This document shows, piece by piece, positions 7,643-16,042 of a stretch of 64,000 nucleotides of DNA (the first letter of the stretch is position 1; each line of letters starts with the position of its first letter). A program made the position numbers and the translations under genes. Origin of the DNA: an uncultured Actinomycetes bacterium. GTDB lineage: Bacteria; Actinomycetota; Actinomycetes; Actinomycetales; Bifidobacteriaceae. The stretch spans positions 1 to 64,000 of the forward strand of contig OMWX01000002.1 of assembly GCA_900314875.1 (NCBI GenBank), in the 5' to 3' direction. A model generated the notes under the pieces. The model saw nothing but the letters and a program-made list of their open reading frames with translations, did no database searches and was not told the origin of the DNA.

Positions 7643-9649
7643 ATGACAGTCAAAAGAGTTATGGGAACGGAAACCGAATATGCGATTTCCGCGCCCGGAC
7701 AGAACCTGTATAACTGCATTCAGCTTTCTCATGATTTGATTCGATCTGCTGCTCAGTTAAGTTCCGAGTCTGCGCATATTCGATGGGATTATGCATCGGA
7801 GACCCCCATGCATGACGCTCGCGGTTTTCATATGGAGCGAAAGGATGCGCACCCCAGCCAGCTGACCGACGCGCCGCAGCTGAGAGCGACTAATGTGCTG
7901 TGCGCCAACGGAGGCAGGATTTACGTCGACCATGCGCATCCGGAATATTCCGCGCCGGAGACGACAGACCCGTTCGAGGCTTTGCTTTTTGATAAAGCGG
8001 GGGATTTGCTGATGTTTGCGGCGGCTGAAGCATTCGGAGGGAGAAAAGCGGATGAGTCTGCGCAAAACATCGGGCAAGCGAAATGCGGCGAACAAAAGAA
8101 ATATGACCGACATGCGCAAAGCGGTGAATATGCGCAAAGCGGCCAATGGGCGAAATGCATCCGAATCGAGTTGCATAAAAACAATGTTGACGGCAAAGGC
8201 GCGAGCTGGGGGAGTCACGAAAATTATTCCGTGAAACGCAGCGTTCCGTTTGAACTGATTGCGTGCGCGTTTACGGCTCATGCGGTCAGCCGGCAGATTT
8301 ACTGCGGTTCCGGCCGGGTTGGGATAGGCGAAAAAAGCGAGATTGCCGGATTTCAGCTCAGTCAGAGAGCGGATTATATGCAGTCAAAAATCGGGTTGCA
8401 GACCACTTTTGAGCGGCCGATTGTAAATACTCGCGACGAATCTCATGCCGGCGACGAGTACAGGCGTTTTCACGTGATTGCTTCGGATGCGAACCTCGCC
8501 CAAGTGCCCGCAGTGCTTAAGCTTGGCACGACTTCGCTTATTTTGTGGGCTGTCGAACAGTATGACAATCCCGCGCTGAGCGAAGCAGGGGTTGATGTTG
8601 CAGATTTATTCGGACGGCTTGCGCTTGCGGATCCTGTGGAGGCTTTTCATGCGGTTTCGCGAGATTTAACGTTTAAGCACGGGCTGGATTTGGAGGGCGG
8701 CTCAAAGATTGGCGGCTCAAAGATTACGGCATGGCAGCTGCAAGTTCGGCTTTTAAATATCGTTTTTTCTGTCGGAGCTGCGGTTTACGGCGCCGACTCA
8801 TGCGGTCAGCCGCTCTGGCCTGACGAGTCGACGCGCAAAATAATCGATTTGTGGCAGCAGGTTTTGCGCGATATTGCGCGAATTTCCAAAGCTGGTGACG
8901 ATGAGAGACTGAAAATGTCCGACGAGGCTTCGCGTTTGGAATGGCTGCTCAAATGGCAGGTATTAGAATCATTGAGACGCAGAATAATCGGCAGCAAGGC
9001 GGCAGGCTGCAAAACAGCAGACTGTAAAACAGCAGATCGTAAAACAGCAGGCTGCAAAGTGTCAGACGCTGAAAATAATGGCGTTGGAAATGACGGCGCT
9101 GAAACTTCTAATGCTGAAACTTCTAATGTTGAAACTGAAAGTGTCGAAACTGTTGACGATAAAACTGCCGGATGGGATGACGCGCGACTTGCGGCTGCCG
9201 ACCTTGCATGGAGTTCGCTCGATAAGAAAAAATCGCTTTTCGCGAAAGTTGCGAACCGCTCGAAACAGTTTTTTGACGGTGAAACGATTTTCTCTGCCTC
9301 TCAAAATGCGCCGCTTTCGACCCGTGCCTGGCTGCGCGGGCGGCTGATTAAGTATTTTCCGCAGTACGTGTATTCCGCATCGTGGAAAAGAATCGTGCTT
9401 AAAGATTTTGATAAGAAGAATGCCGGCTGTTCGGGTGCAGACAGCCGTTCAAACACTGACAGTTGTTCAGGCGCCGGCAGTCGTTCAAATGCGGATAACT
9501 GTTCGAATGTTGACAACTGTTCGTTTGAGATTGATTGCTCGAATCCGCTTGATTTCAGGCAAAAAGACTGTGCGTTAGATTTTTTTAAGGCTTTGGAAAA
9601 GAAAGATGTGCACATTTTGATTTCGGCTCTTCGCGAGAAAAATTCCTGA
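7643..9649 (+). CDS. dop: Pup deamidase/depupylase
   Basis: Deamidates the C-terminal Gln of Pup to Glu and removes Pup from substrates. It belongs to the carboxylate-amine ligase (glutamine synthetase-like) fold shared with PafA. Visible signatures are MGTETEYAI at the N-terminus, the loop WDYASETPMHDARGF with the Dop-specific Asp, LHKNNVDGKGASWGSHENY and NTRDESHAGDEYRRFHV. GAGGGAGCGGAT precedes the ATG. The protein has 668 residues, against about 500 in the family. Extra length includes a Gln/Lys-rich stretch at about 138-170, 15-bp-encoded pentapeptide repeats (KTAGC, KTADC, ETSNA) at about 452-508, and 18-bp-encoded hexapeptide repeats (SGADSR, SNTDSC) at about 592-625. Catalytic regions look intact. 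Confidence 0.95.
   Translation: MTVKRVMGTETEYAISAPGQNLYNCIQLSHDLIRSAAQLSSESAHIRWDYASETPMHDARGFHMERKDAHPSQLTDAPQLRATNVLCANGGRIYVDHAHPEYSAPETTDPFEALLFDKAGDLLMFAAAEAFGGRKADESAQNIGQAKCGEQKKYDRHAQSGEYAQSGQWAKCIRIELHKNNVDGKGASWGSHENYSVKRSVPFELIACAFTAHAVSRQIYCGSGRVGIGEKSEIAGFQLSQRADYMQSKIGLQTTFERPIVNTRDESHAGDEYRRFHVIASDANLAQVPAVLKLGTTSLILWAVEQYDNPALSEAGVDVADLFGRLALADPVEAFHAVSRDLTFKHGLDLEGGSKIGGSKITAWQLQVRLLNIVFSVGAAVYGADSCGQPLWPDESTRKIIDLWQQVLRDIARISKAGDDERLKMSDEASRLEWLLKWQVLESLRRRIIGSKAAGCKTADCKTADRKTAGCKVSDAENNGVGNDGAETSNAETSNVETESVETVDDKTAGWDDARLAAADLAWSSLDKKKSLFAKVANRSKQFFDGETIFSASQNAPLSTRAWLRGRLIKYFPQYVYSASWKRIVLKDFDKKNAGCSGADSRSNTDSCSGAGSRSNADNCSNVDNCSFEIDCSNPLDFRQKDCALDFFKALEKKDVHILISALREKNS
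8997..9165 (+). repeat. In-frame 15-bp tandem repeats in dop (first block)
   Basis: About five units like AAAACAGCAGACTGT are followed by about four units like GAAACTTCTAATGTT. They encode KTADC-type then ETSNV-type pentapeptides, absent from typical Dop. Confidence 0.85.
9427..9519 (+). repeat. In-frame 18-bp tandem repeats in dop (second block)
   Basis: About five units of 18 bp encode the hexapeptides SGADSR, SNTDSC, SGAGSR, SNADNC and SNVDNC near the C-terminus. Confidence 0.8.
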
Positions 9650-9784
9650 TTTATAATTGCATTATTGAATTTTTGAGTGTTGCCGCAAGAAGGCAAGACG
9701 CAGAAGAAAACAAAGCAAAGCGCAAAACGGCGCAGAGGGAAACGGGCGCGAGAAGGGCGAACGCAGAGGGAGACAGGGCATAAA

Positions 9785-10624
9785 ATGGACTTGAGAAAAC
9801 TTACATCCGCCGCTGAAAGAGTGGTTTATGACGCGGGACGGCATGTTCTTCAGGAGCGTACCGGAACGGTTTTGGTTTCGGATGAACATGAAGCGGCCGC
9901 CGAACTGTCTGCCGTTTCCGAAGTGAACGACAAGCTGGTCAGATATCTGAGAGCTGAATGCGTTAAATTAGACCCTCTGAACGGGTTTTGGGAGGAAGTC
10001 GGATATGAGCGCCGGCCGGGCGAATACTACTGGTGTGCCGGCGGGTTGGACGGAGCGATTAATTACGGTCGGCAGATGAGCGAGTGGACGGTGACTTTGT
10101 CGATTTTCACTGTTGACGATTCGTTTAATCCCCGGCCTGTTTCCGGAGTAGTGCATGTGCCTGTTTTCGGGCTTTCGTTTATGGGAGCCGAGGGCGAAGG
10201 CGGCGTGCGAATAAACCGCACGGATTCCGGGATTCGCAGATATCCGATGAAACCCAGCATTCAAAAGTCTGTCGATTCTGCCGTTATCTGCTTCGGAATG
10301 TCTTATTTTTCCGAAGAATCCAAGCAGGCTTTGGAGGTCGTGTCGCGCCTGGCAGGACATCCTGCGGACGTTAAGCGCGTAGGTCCGGCCTCGCTTGACA
10401 TATGCCGGGTGGCATGCGGAACTTACGACGCTTATTTTGAGCCCAGGCTGCACTCGTGGGACGTGCCTGCCATGTCGGCTGCCATACCGATTGCCCGAGC
10501 TGCCGGAGCTCACATATCTACCTGGGAAGGACGGGAGCTTAACTGGCATGAAAGCAATGATGTAGTAGCGACGAACGGCGTTATAGACGGCGACCTTATG
10601 CCGTATCTGCGCGGCCGGGAATGA
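9785..10624 (+). CDS. Inositol-monophosphatase-like protein, probably catalytically altered
   Basis: The 279-residue protein has the overall pattern of the Mg2+-dependent inositol monophosphatase/histidinol-phosphatase superfamily: an EE pair (FWEEVGYE), the motif A region, and the C-terminal HSWDVPAMSAAIPIARAAGA, which matches the usual WDxAA motif B. Motif A, normally DPLDGTxNF, reads GGLDGAINY, so the first metal-binding Asp is Gly and the Thr is Ala. Activity is therefore doubtful, or the substrate differs. GGAGA sits before the ATG. It lies between dop and pup, and nearby family members often act in inositol or histidine pathways. No partner genes for those pathways are in the window. 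Confidence 0.75.
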   Translation: MDLRKLTSAAERVVYDAGRHVLQERTGTVLVSDEHEAAAELSAVSEVNDKLVRYLRAECVKLDPLNGFWEEVGYERRPGEYYWCAGGLDGAINYGRQMSEWTVTLSIFTVDDSFNPRPVSGVVHVPVFGLSFMGAEGEGGVRINRTDSGIRRYPMKPSIQKSVDSAVICFGMSYFSEESKQALEVVSRLAGHPADVKRVGPASLDICRVACGTYDAYFEPRLHSWDVPAMSAAIPIARAAGAHISTWEGRELNWHESNDVVATNGVIDGDLMPYLRGRE

Positions 10625-10751
10625 ATTGTTTTGAAGCGGTTTGACGCTGGCATTATTGAAAGAATCATAAGGATTCGGGCTTGCTTCATTGATAAAAATG
10701 ACAGCAGATTTCGGCAAAATATGGCAAACTTCGAAAACAGCAGGAGGAGAA

Positions 10752-11015
10752 ATGACTGACACGGAATTTTTGCCTGACAACGGGCTTGGGAACGAGCCTG
10801 AAAATAAGTTGGAAAACGGGTTTAGGAATGAGCAGAGCTTTGAACGCAGTCAGAGCTTTGAGCGCGGTCAAGACGGCGAATCGGGGCAGGACGGCGAGTC
10901 TGCCGGCGGCGATTCTGCGGGATTTCCGGATTCTGTTTTGGACGACATACAGTCCGTTCTTGAATCCGATGCGGAAGAATATGTTAATAATTTCGTGCAA
11001 AAAGGCGGACAGTAA
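10752..11015 (+). CDS. pup: Prokaryotic ubiquitin-like protein Pup (extended)
   Basis: Small protein modifier attached by PafA to substrate lysines. The C-terminus reads [13 protein letters not shown], the diagnostic Pup ending; the terminal Gln must be deamidated by Dop before ligation. The conserved helical part is [18 protein letters not shown]. The ATG at 10752 follows AGGAGGAG. The protein has 87 residues; Pup is usually about 64. The N-terminal half carries hexapeptide repeats ([24 protein letters not shown]). It lies 3 bp before the pafA start, so the two are co-transcribed. Confidence 0.95.
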   Translation: MTDTEFLPDNGLGNEPENKLENGFRNEQSFERSQSFERGQDGESGQDGESAGGDSAGFPDSVLDDIQSVLESDAEEYVNNFVQKGGQ

Positions 11016-11018
11016 AGT

Positions 11019-12530
11019 ATGAGCGTGTGCGAAAACATGCCCGGCTTTGCTTCGCAGAACTTGCCGGAGTCGAATGTTTTAAACCCGTTTCGCAGGATTT
11101 TCGGAATAGAAACCGAGTACGGGATTTCGGTTACGGGCACAGAGAAACCTGTCGACCCAGCCGTTGCGGCTTCGATTCTGTTCAAGCCGATCGTAATGTC
11201 GTGCGGTTCGGCAAACACTTATGTTTCCAACGGTTCCAGGCTGTATCTGGACGTCGGCGCTCATCCCGAGTATGCTTCGGCAGAAGCTTGCAATCCGCTC
11301 GAAGCTTTGGCAAGCGACGCGGCGGGAGAGGAAATTCTGCGCAAAACGGCTTTGCGGGCGGAAAACGAAATAAGCGAAAAATTCGGCGGTTTAGCGAAAA
11401 TCCATCTTTTCAAAAACAATGTCGATTCGGCAGGCAACTCGTTCGGATGTCATGAAAATTATCTGATTCCTCGACATGTCTCGCTGGCAGCTCTTAAAAC
11501 ATCGCTGATTTCATTTCTTGTCACAAGACAGATTTTCTGCGGCGCCGGCCGTTTTGCCGACGGCAGATTTGAAATAACTCAGCGCGGCCGTTTTGTCGAC
11601 GAAGACATTTCAAGCGCGGTAACGCAGTCGCGTCCGATGATAAACACGCGCGACGAGCCGCACGCCGATTCGGACAAATACCGCAGACTGCACGTGATAA
11701 TAGGCGATTCCAACCGCTCCCAGATTGCAACATGGCTTAAACTCGCTGCGACTCATCTCGTGTTGTGCGTTATCGAATATGCTCTGCAAAATAATGACCT
11801 GCATATTCTTGAAGAACTTAACAGCCTTGAATTGCAAAACCCGGCTGAATCAATGCGCGGCATAAGCGGCGCGGCCGGCGAAAACGTATCTTATTTTGCA
11901 GAAAAAAAACTTGCGCTCGCAAACTCAGACAAGCTGTCCGCGATGCAAATACAGCGCAAATATCTCCGGATTGTCAAAAACTTTATTTCGCAGCGCGATT
12001 CTGTTTCCCGGCAGGCGGCGCAAGTTTTGGAAAACAGCGTTTTCGGCAAAACTGCCGGCGCGGAAGAAGCTTTGCAGCTGTGGGAACAGTCTTTGGAAGC
12101 CGTGCAATCGGGCGAATTAAGTGAAATTTCGCGCTTTGCGGACTGGGCGGCAAAAAAACGACTGTTCGACGCTCTGAAAACAAAAACTCGTCAGATAAGC
12201 GATTTGCGTATAAAACAGCTGGATTTTGATTATCATGACATAGTTCGCGGCAAAACATTTCCCAGTCTGGAAAAACACGGTTTAATGCGCACGATTTTTA
12301 ACAGAGACGACATTCTTAAAGCGGTTGAGAATCCGCCTGACGGCACGCGCGCGGTTTTAAGAGCCGAGTTTGTAAAAGCCGCGCGGAAAAGCAGCAGACA
12401 GTGGGCGGCCGACTGGACTCACGCGTCAGCGGGAACAGGGCAGAACCGCATTGAAGCTCAAATGCCTGACCCTTTTGACAGCGTCGGAGGCGAGTCATTC
12501 AAAAAACTGATGCGCAGCCTTAAAGAATAG
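11019..12530 (+). CDS. pafA: Pup--protein ligase
   Basis: ATP-dependently joins the C-terminal Glu of deamidated Pup to substrate lysines. The 503-residue length is normal. Signatures: RRIFGIETEYGIS near residue 27, LFKNNVDSAGNSFGCHENYL, and INTRDEPHADSDKYRRLHVI, the equivalent regions to those in Dop but without the Dop-specific loop. The ATG is 3 bp after the pup stop. There is no low-complexity insert, unlike Dop. A strong hairpin terminator lies about 70 bp downstream. The 3' end has a duplicated GCAGCCTTAAA (12514-12524 and 12532-12542) across the stop. Confidence 0.96.
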   Translation: MSVCENMPGFASQNLPESNVLNPFRRIFGIETEYGISVTGTEKPVDPAVAASILFKPIVMSCGSANTYVSNGSRLYLDVGAHPEYASAEACNPLEALASDAAGEEILRKTALRAENEISEKFGGLAKIHLFKNNVDSAGNSFGCHENYLIPRHVSLAALKTSLISFLVTRQIFCGAGRFADGRFEITQRGRFVDEDISSAVTQSRPMINTRDEPHADSDKYRRLHVIIGDSNRSQIATWLKLAATHLVLCVIEYALQNNDLHILEELNSLELQNPAESMRGISGAAGENVSYFAEKKLALANSDKLSAMQIQRKYLRIVKNFISQRDSVSRQAAQVLENSVFGKTAGAEEALQLWEQSLEAVQSGELSEISRFADWAAKKRLFDALKTKTRQISDLRIKQLDFDYHDIVRGKTFPSLEKHGLMRTIFNRDDILKAVENPPDGTRAVLRAEFVKAARKSSRQWAADWTHASAGTGQNRIEAQMPDPFDSVGGESFKKLMRSLKE

Positions 12531-12597
12531 AGCAGCCTTAAAAAGCGGGAACAGGCAGACAAAAACCGCAAGGCAGGCAAAATAAATGTATAAAAAA

Positions 12598-12634
12598 TCC
12601 GGAAGCGGGCGCAATGCCCGTTCCGGACTTTTTG
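12598..12634. terminator. Bidirectional terminator between pafA and HU
   Basis: The hairpin has arms TCCGGAAGCGGGC and GCCCGTTCCGGA around a short loop. It is followed by TTTTT on the plus strand and preceded by AAAAAA, which gives a U-tract on the minus strand, so it can serve both convergent genes. Confidence 0.9.
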
Positions 12635-12693
12635 TAAACAAAAACAAATTGAAAAGAAAGACAAAAAAATGAATATTTGAAACTTATTTAAAA

Positions 12694-12978
12694 TCAGTCG
12701 TTTGCAACTGCCTTCTTAAGCAGGGAGCCTGCTGAAATCTTTACGCCGTAACCTGCGGGAATCTCGATGGTCTCGCCGGTGCGGGGATTGCGGCCTGTGC
12801 GCGCAGCGCGCTTTACGCGGGTGGCGGACAAAACGCCTGTAAGACGCAAACCTTCGCCGGACTGGAGAGCTTCTACGAGAACATCCTGAAAAGCATTGAC
12901 GGCAGCTTCGGACTGAGCCTTTGTCAGGTTGGACTTCTGAGCGATCTTGTTGACCAAGTCAGACTTGTTGTATGCCAT
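12694..12978 (-). CDS. hup: HU-family DNA-binding protein
   Basis: Small basic nucleoid protein that bends and compacts DNA. The 94-residue length and the HU signature around GRNPRTGETIEIPAG with LKKAV at the end are standard. The start MAYNKSDLVNKIA is preceded by GAAGGAGGA. It is a plain HU without the long basic tail found in mycobacterial HupB. It is convergent with pafA and shares the hairpin terminator. Confidence 0.96.
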   Translation of the reverse strand: MAYNKSDLVNKIAQKSNLTKAQSEAAVNAFQDVLVEALQSGEGLRLTGVLSATRVKRAARTGRNPRTGETIEIPAGYGVKISAGSLLKKAVAND

Positions 12979-13075
12979 ATTAAGTATCCTCCTTCATCGG
13001 CGTTCCATCTGTAGAACACCGTTTACAATGATTTATCTTATCCTATATTTTTGGCTTGCGTGACCAATTTTTGCG

Positions 13076-13132
13076 CAAATCGGGCAATTTTGCGCATATT
13101 TTTAGAAGATTTTTATCAAATCGGGCAATTTT
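13076..13132. repeat. Pair of 16-bp direct repeats upstream of HU
   Basis: CAAATCGGGCAATTTT occurs at 13076-13091 and again at 13117-13132, 41 bp apart, about 100-155 bp upstream of the HU start and just past the end of the flippase-like gene. They could be regulator sites for HU or chance; nothing else supports either. Confidence 0.6.
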
Positions 13133-13145
13133 ACCGTTCGAACGT

Positions 13146-15599
13146 CTAAATCATGTTCTTTTTTGACAGTCTTTTCATTGCAAGAGCACCGATCGGAATG
13201 CGCAGCCAGTATGTGCAGACGCGGAAAACAAGCGTTGCCGAAAGCGCGGCCGTATTCGGAACTCCTGCCGAAGCGAAAACGAAAGTCAGCGCGGCCTCTA
13301 TTCCTCCCAAACCTCCCGGCGTAGGCACTGCGGCTCCTGCGGTATTCGCAATCAGATACAGGAACATGGTTTCAAACGGGTTCATGCGGCAGTCGAACGC
13401 CATAAGCGCCGTCCAGAAACTTAATCCCATAAAAACGTTCTGAATAATCGCTCCGAGAGCACCCATCGTCATGGAGCGCGGTTCGGTCAGCTGTTCGGTC
13501 AGCTGTTTCATATAAGGGATGACAATCGGTCCGAGCTTTTTGAACAGGAATTTGCGCAGGGGAGTTATTGCCATAGCTCCGGCTATTGCAGCTGTTGCGA
13601 TTCCGATGATTATAAGCGATGTTCCTTCCGGAATCATGCCGTCCAAAGCGTTTTTTCCGGTGAAAATTCCGATGATAATCAAAAAAAGAGCGGTTGTAGC
13701 GAACTGTGCGGCAACGATTGCAGACATAGCTGCGCTTGCAGCTGCGTTTTTAAGACCGCTTTTGCGCAAAAACTGAAGATTTACGAATGCCGGTCCTACT
13801 CCTGCGGGCATTGTCACGGACGCAAACGCCTGCGCAAGCTGAGATACAAATCCCAATCCTGGTTTTCGAAGCGGTTTGGGGATAAAAGCCAGCAATGTAA
13901 TGTTCGTTCCTGCGCAGCTTAGTATTCCCAGCGCAAACGAGAGAACAACAAACAGCGGTTTTGCCTGCTTCAGCGCTTCTGCTATATCGTCTATATTCAG
14001 CTGAGTTGCGATGACTGCCACGGCTGCGATAAGCAGAATCGCCCCGAGAAATGATTTAAAGTTGAAACGCGAAAGAGTGACGTTTTCAGGCGTTTCTTCA
14101 TCGTCGTCTGCGAGCAGAGCCGACACGGTTTCTCGCAGCTGTTTAACCGTTTTTTTCGTGTATTTCTTGTGCTGCTTTGTTTCTGACGGAATCACTGCAG
14201 GCTGCATGTAAGGGATAAGCGCAGACACGGTTTCGTCTCCCCAGGCTTCCCGCGCGCAATCTACTGTGCGCACCGTGCCGATGACGGTTGACAAGGCGAT
14301 AAGCATTTGGAATCTGTCAACATTCACGGCAGCCGGATTCGAACCGCAGTCCGCGTTTTCCCATCCCGCAAGCACAAGAGAGCCGTCCTCTGCAATTGCA
14401 AAACATTCGGGCGTAATTCTGCGATGCGTATAACCGCGATTGTTTGCGGTCTGCAAGTATTTAAGCGCGTTTATAACGTTCGAGTCGCCGATTTTCTTCC
14501 AATCGACTTTTGACAGAGAATGATTTGTCCGGAAAATAAGCAGAGCGGATTCGTCGGCTTCCGCCATGGCATACGGATGCAGACAGGGCAGATTCATAGA
14601 TCTCAATCCGAAAAGAGCGGTCATGTGATGCTGCACTGCCGAACGCAAATCCGAATCTCTGCGCTGCTGAATGCCGATAAAGCGTATCGACGACCAGATC
14701 TGCCGCAGATACTCGGAATAACGGCTTTGAGGGTCGACAACAGACACGACGTAATGATTCGAATCCGTGTCCTCCAGATCGTAAATTCTGGAGCCGGTCG
14801 CAAAATCGTCTGCAAGATTGCGAACATATTCCGCAGCCGATTCTCTTCTCACGAGAGATTTGGGTTTGATTCCGACATTTTTTGCGGCGATTGCGATTTT
14901 TTCTCCGCGAGCTCCCAGATTATATGTTCCGACTGCATATCGAAGCGCAGAACCCGCGCAGATTCCTATTGAAACGGAGAGCACGGTTCCTATCAGAGAA
15001 GAGGCAGAAACGATTACCATAAGCGAGGACATGGCAAAGAAAATATTCCATCCGCGTTCTACTGATTTGCGTTTTCGTCTCGGACCGGCCGCTATAAGAA
15101 ATGCCGAAACAATCGCGTAAATTCCGGGGATTATTGTATAAGCTCCGCCCGCATTCGTGTTTCCGCTGCTGAGCGCATCCGTGAGCGAATCATTGTTGGA
15201 ATTTGTGATAAAACCTGAAATTATTTCGATAATGCTTGAACTGAACATAATCGCCACTGCAGAAGACAGAGCCTGACTCCATTCGCGGTTTATGAACAGA
15301 TTCAGAAAAACAACGCTTATAACGGATACAGACACGAATCGCTGAATAAATTCCATGGGAATGTTTTTAGTCCAGGTCAGCACTCCCGCAGCCTGCCTGA
15401 CGTCCGCTTCCATTCCGGACGAAAAACCGTGCAGGTAAAGAGCCGAAAGCACGGCAATTGCGCCGACAAGAAGCGCCACCAGCGCCTGTACCAAATCTCC
15501 GGTGTCATGTATGTATGCTGTCGGCGTGTCGACTATAACCGGTTTATTGCTGCTGCCTGCAGTTTTTTCTGCTGTTTTGGCGGATTCGGTTGAGACCAT
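13146..15599 (-). CDS. Multi-pass membrane protein with pseudokinase-like domain and MprF/UPF0104-type flippase domain
   Basis: The 817-residue protein has an N-terminal membrane region of about seven helices (about residues 30-230), a soluble middle region (about 260-480), and a C-terminal membrane domain (about 500-815). The last matches the lysylphosphatidylglycerol synthase-type transmembrane family, ending in PTPGGLGGIEAALT. The middle part resembles a protein kinase C-lobe: THRRITPECFAIAEDGSLVLAGWE aligns with the catalytic and metal loops, but the catalytic Asp and the DFG motif are missing. A role in lipid flipping or envelope defence is inferred from the family. The ATG at 15599 follows GGAGGCATTGAT. 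Confidence 0.85.
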   Translation of the reverse strand: MVSTESAKTAEKTAGSSNKPVIVDTPTAYIHDTGDLVQALVALLVGAIAVLSALYLHGFSSGMEADVRQAAGVLTWTKNIPMEFIQRFVSVSVISVVFLNLFINREWSQALSSAVAIMFSSSIIEIISGFITNSNNDSLTDALSSGNTNAGGAYTIIPGIYAIVSAFLIAAGPRRKRKSVERGWNIFFAMSSLMVIVSASSLIGTVLSVSIGICAGSALRYAVGTYNLGARGEKIAIAAKNVGIKPKSLVRRESAAEYVRNLADDFATGSRIYDLEDTDSNHYVVSVVDPQSRYSEYLRQIWSSIRFIGIQQRRDSDLRSAVQHHMTALFGLRSMNLPCLHPYAMAEADESALLIFRTNHSLSKVDWKKIGDSNVINALKYLQTANNRGYTHRRITPECFAIAEDGSLVLAGWENADCGSNPAAVNVDRFQMLIALSTVIGTVRTVDCAREAWGDETVSALIPYMQPAVIPSETKQHKKYTKKTVKQLRETVSALLADDDEETPENVTLSRFNFKSFLGAILLIAAVAVIATQLNIDDIAEALKQAKPLFVVLSFALGILSCAGTNITLLAFIPKPLRKPGLGFVSQLAQAFASVTMPAGVGPAFVNLQFLRKSGLKNAAASAAMSAIVAAQFATTALFLIIIGIFTGKNALDGMIPEGTSLIIIGIATAAIAGAMAITPLRKFLFKKLGPIVIPYMKQLTEQLTEPRSMTMGALGAIIQNVFMGLSFWTALMAFDCRMNPFETMFLYLIANTAGAAVPTPGGLGGIEAALTFVFASAGVPNTAALSATLVFRVCTYWLRIPIGALAMKRLSKKNMI

Positions 15600-16042
15600 A
15601 TCAATGCCTCCGTTGCACATTTATGCCGTTTGTCCGTCGGAGTTATATTAAAAACTGTATTCGGCAGACAAAAAGATGATTAAGCCGCGCGTCAAAATCT
15701 GAGCAGTGGAATCTGAGCAACGGAATCTGAGCAGTGCGATTTTGAACAGAGCAAATCTCGCCGTTATTCGATAAAACAGGCAAATATTGTCCGTTGCGGC
15801 ATTGAGAAGCATCATTTGCGCGATAAGGCACAATAGATCTGAATAGAACTCAACAGATCGCACTGTAATGCCGCAAATGTCGCACCGTAAGATTGCGATA
15901 TGCGCGCGGCTGATTATCTGTCTGACAAGTCTGTTCGTCTCTAAGCCTTTTTGCAAGCATTTTCGCTGCAAATCAGATATCAGAGAGAACGGATGCATCA
16001 GGGAGAGGGAGAACAAACTTGTCAGACGGCCGTCTTGCAAAT
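15600..16042. other. Intergenic gap with 14-bp tandem repeat
   Basis: About 440 bp upstream of the flippase-like gene. Around 15694-15737 AATCTGAGCA recurs three times with 14-bp period. No credible gene was found; the promoter for the minus-strand gene should be here but no sharp -35/-10 pair is obvious. Confidence 0.5.

Noticed and set aside
13135-13144. SOS (LexA) box at CGTTCGAACG
   Set aside because: The palindrome lacks the 4-bp spacer of the actinobacterial TCGAAC-N4-GTTCGA box and lies downstream of a gene end.
14330-14350. tRNA T-arm-like GGATTCGAACC sequence
   Set aside because: It lies inside a coding region and no cloverleaf surrounds it; no tRNA gene was found in the window.
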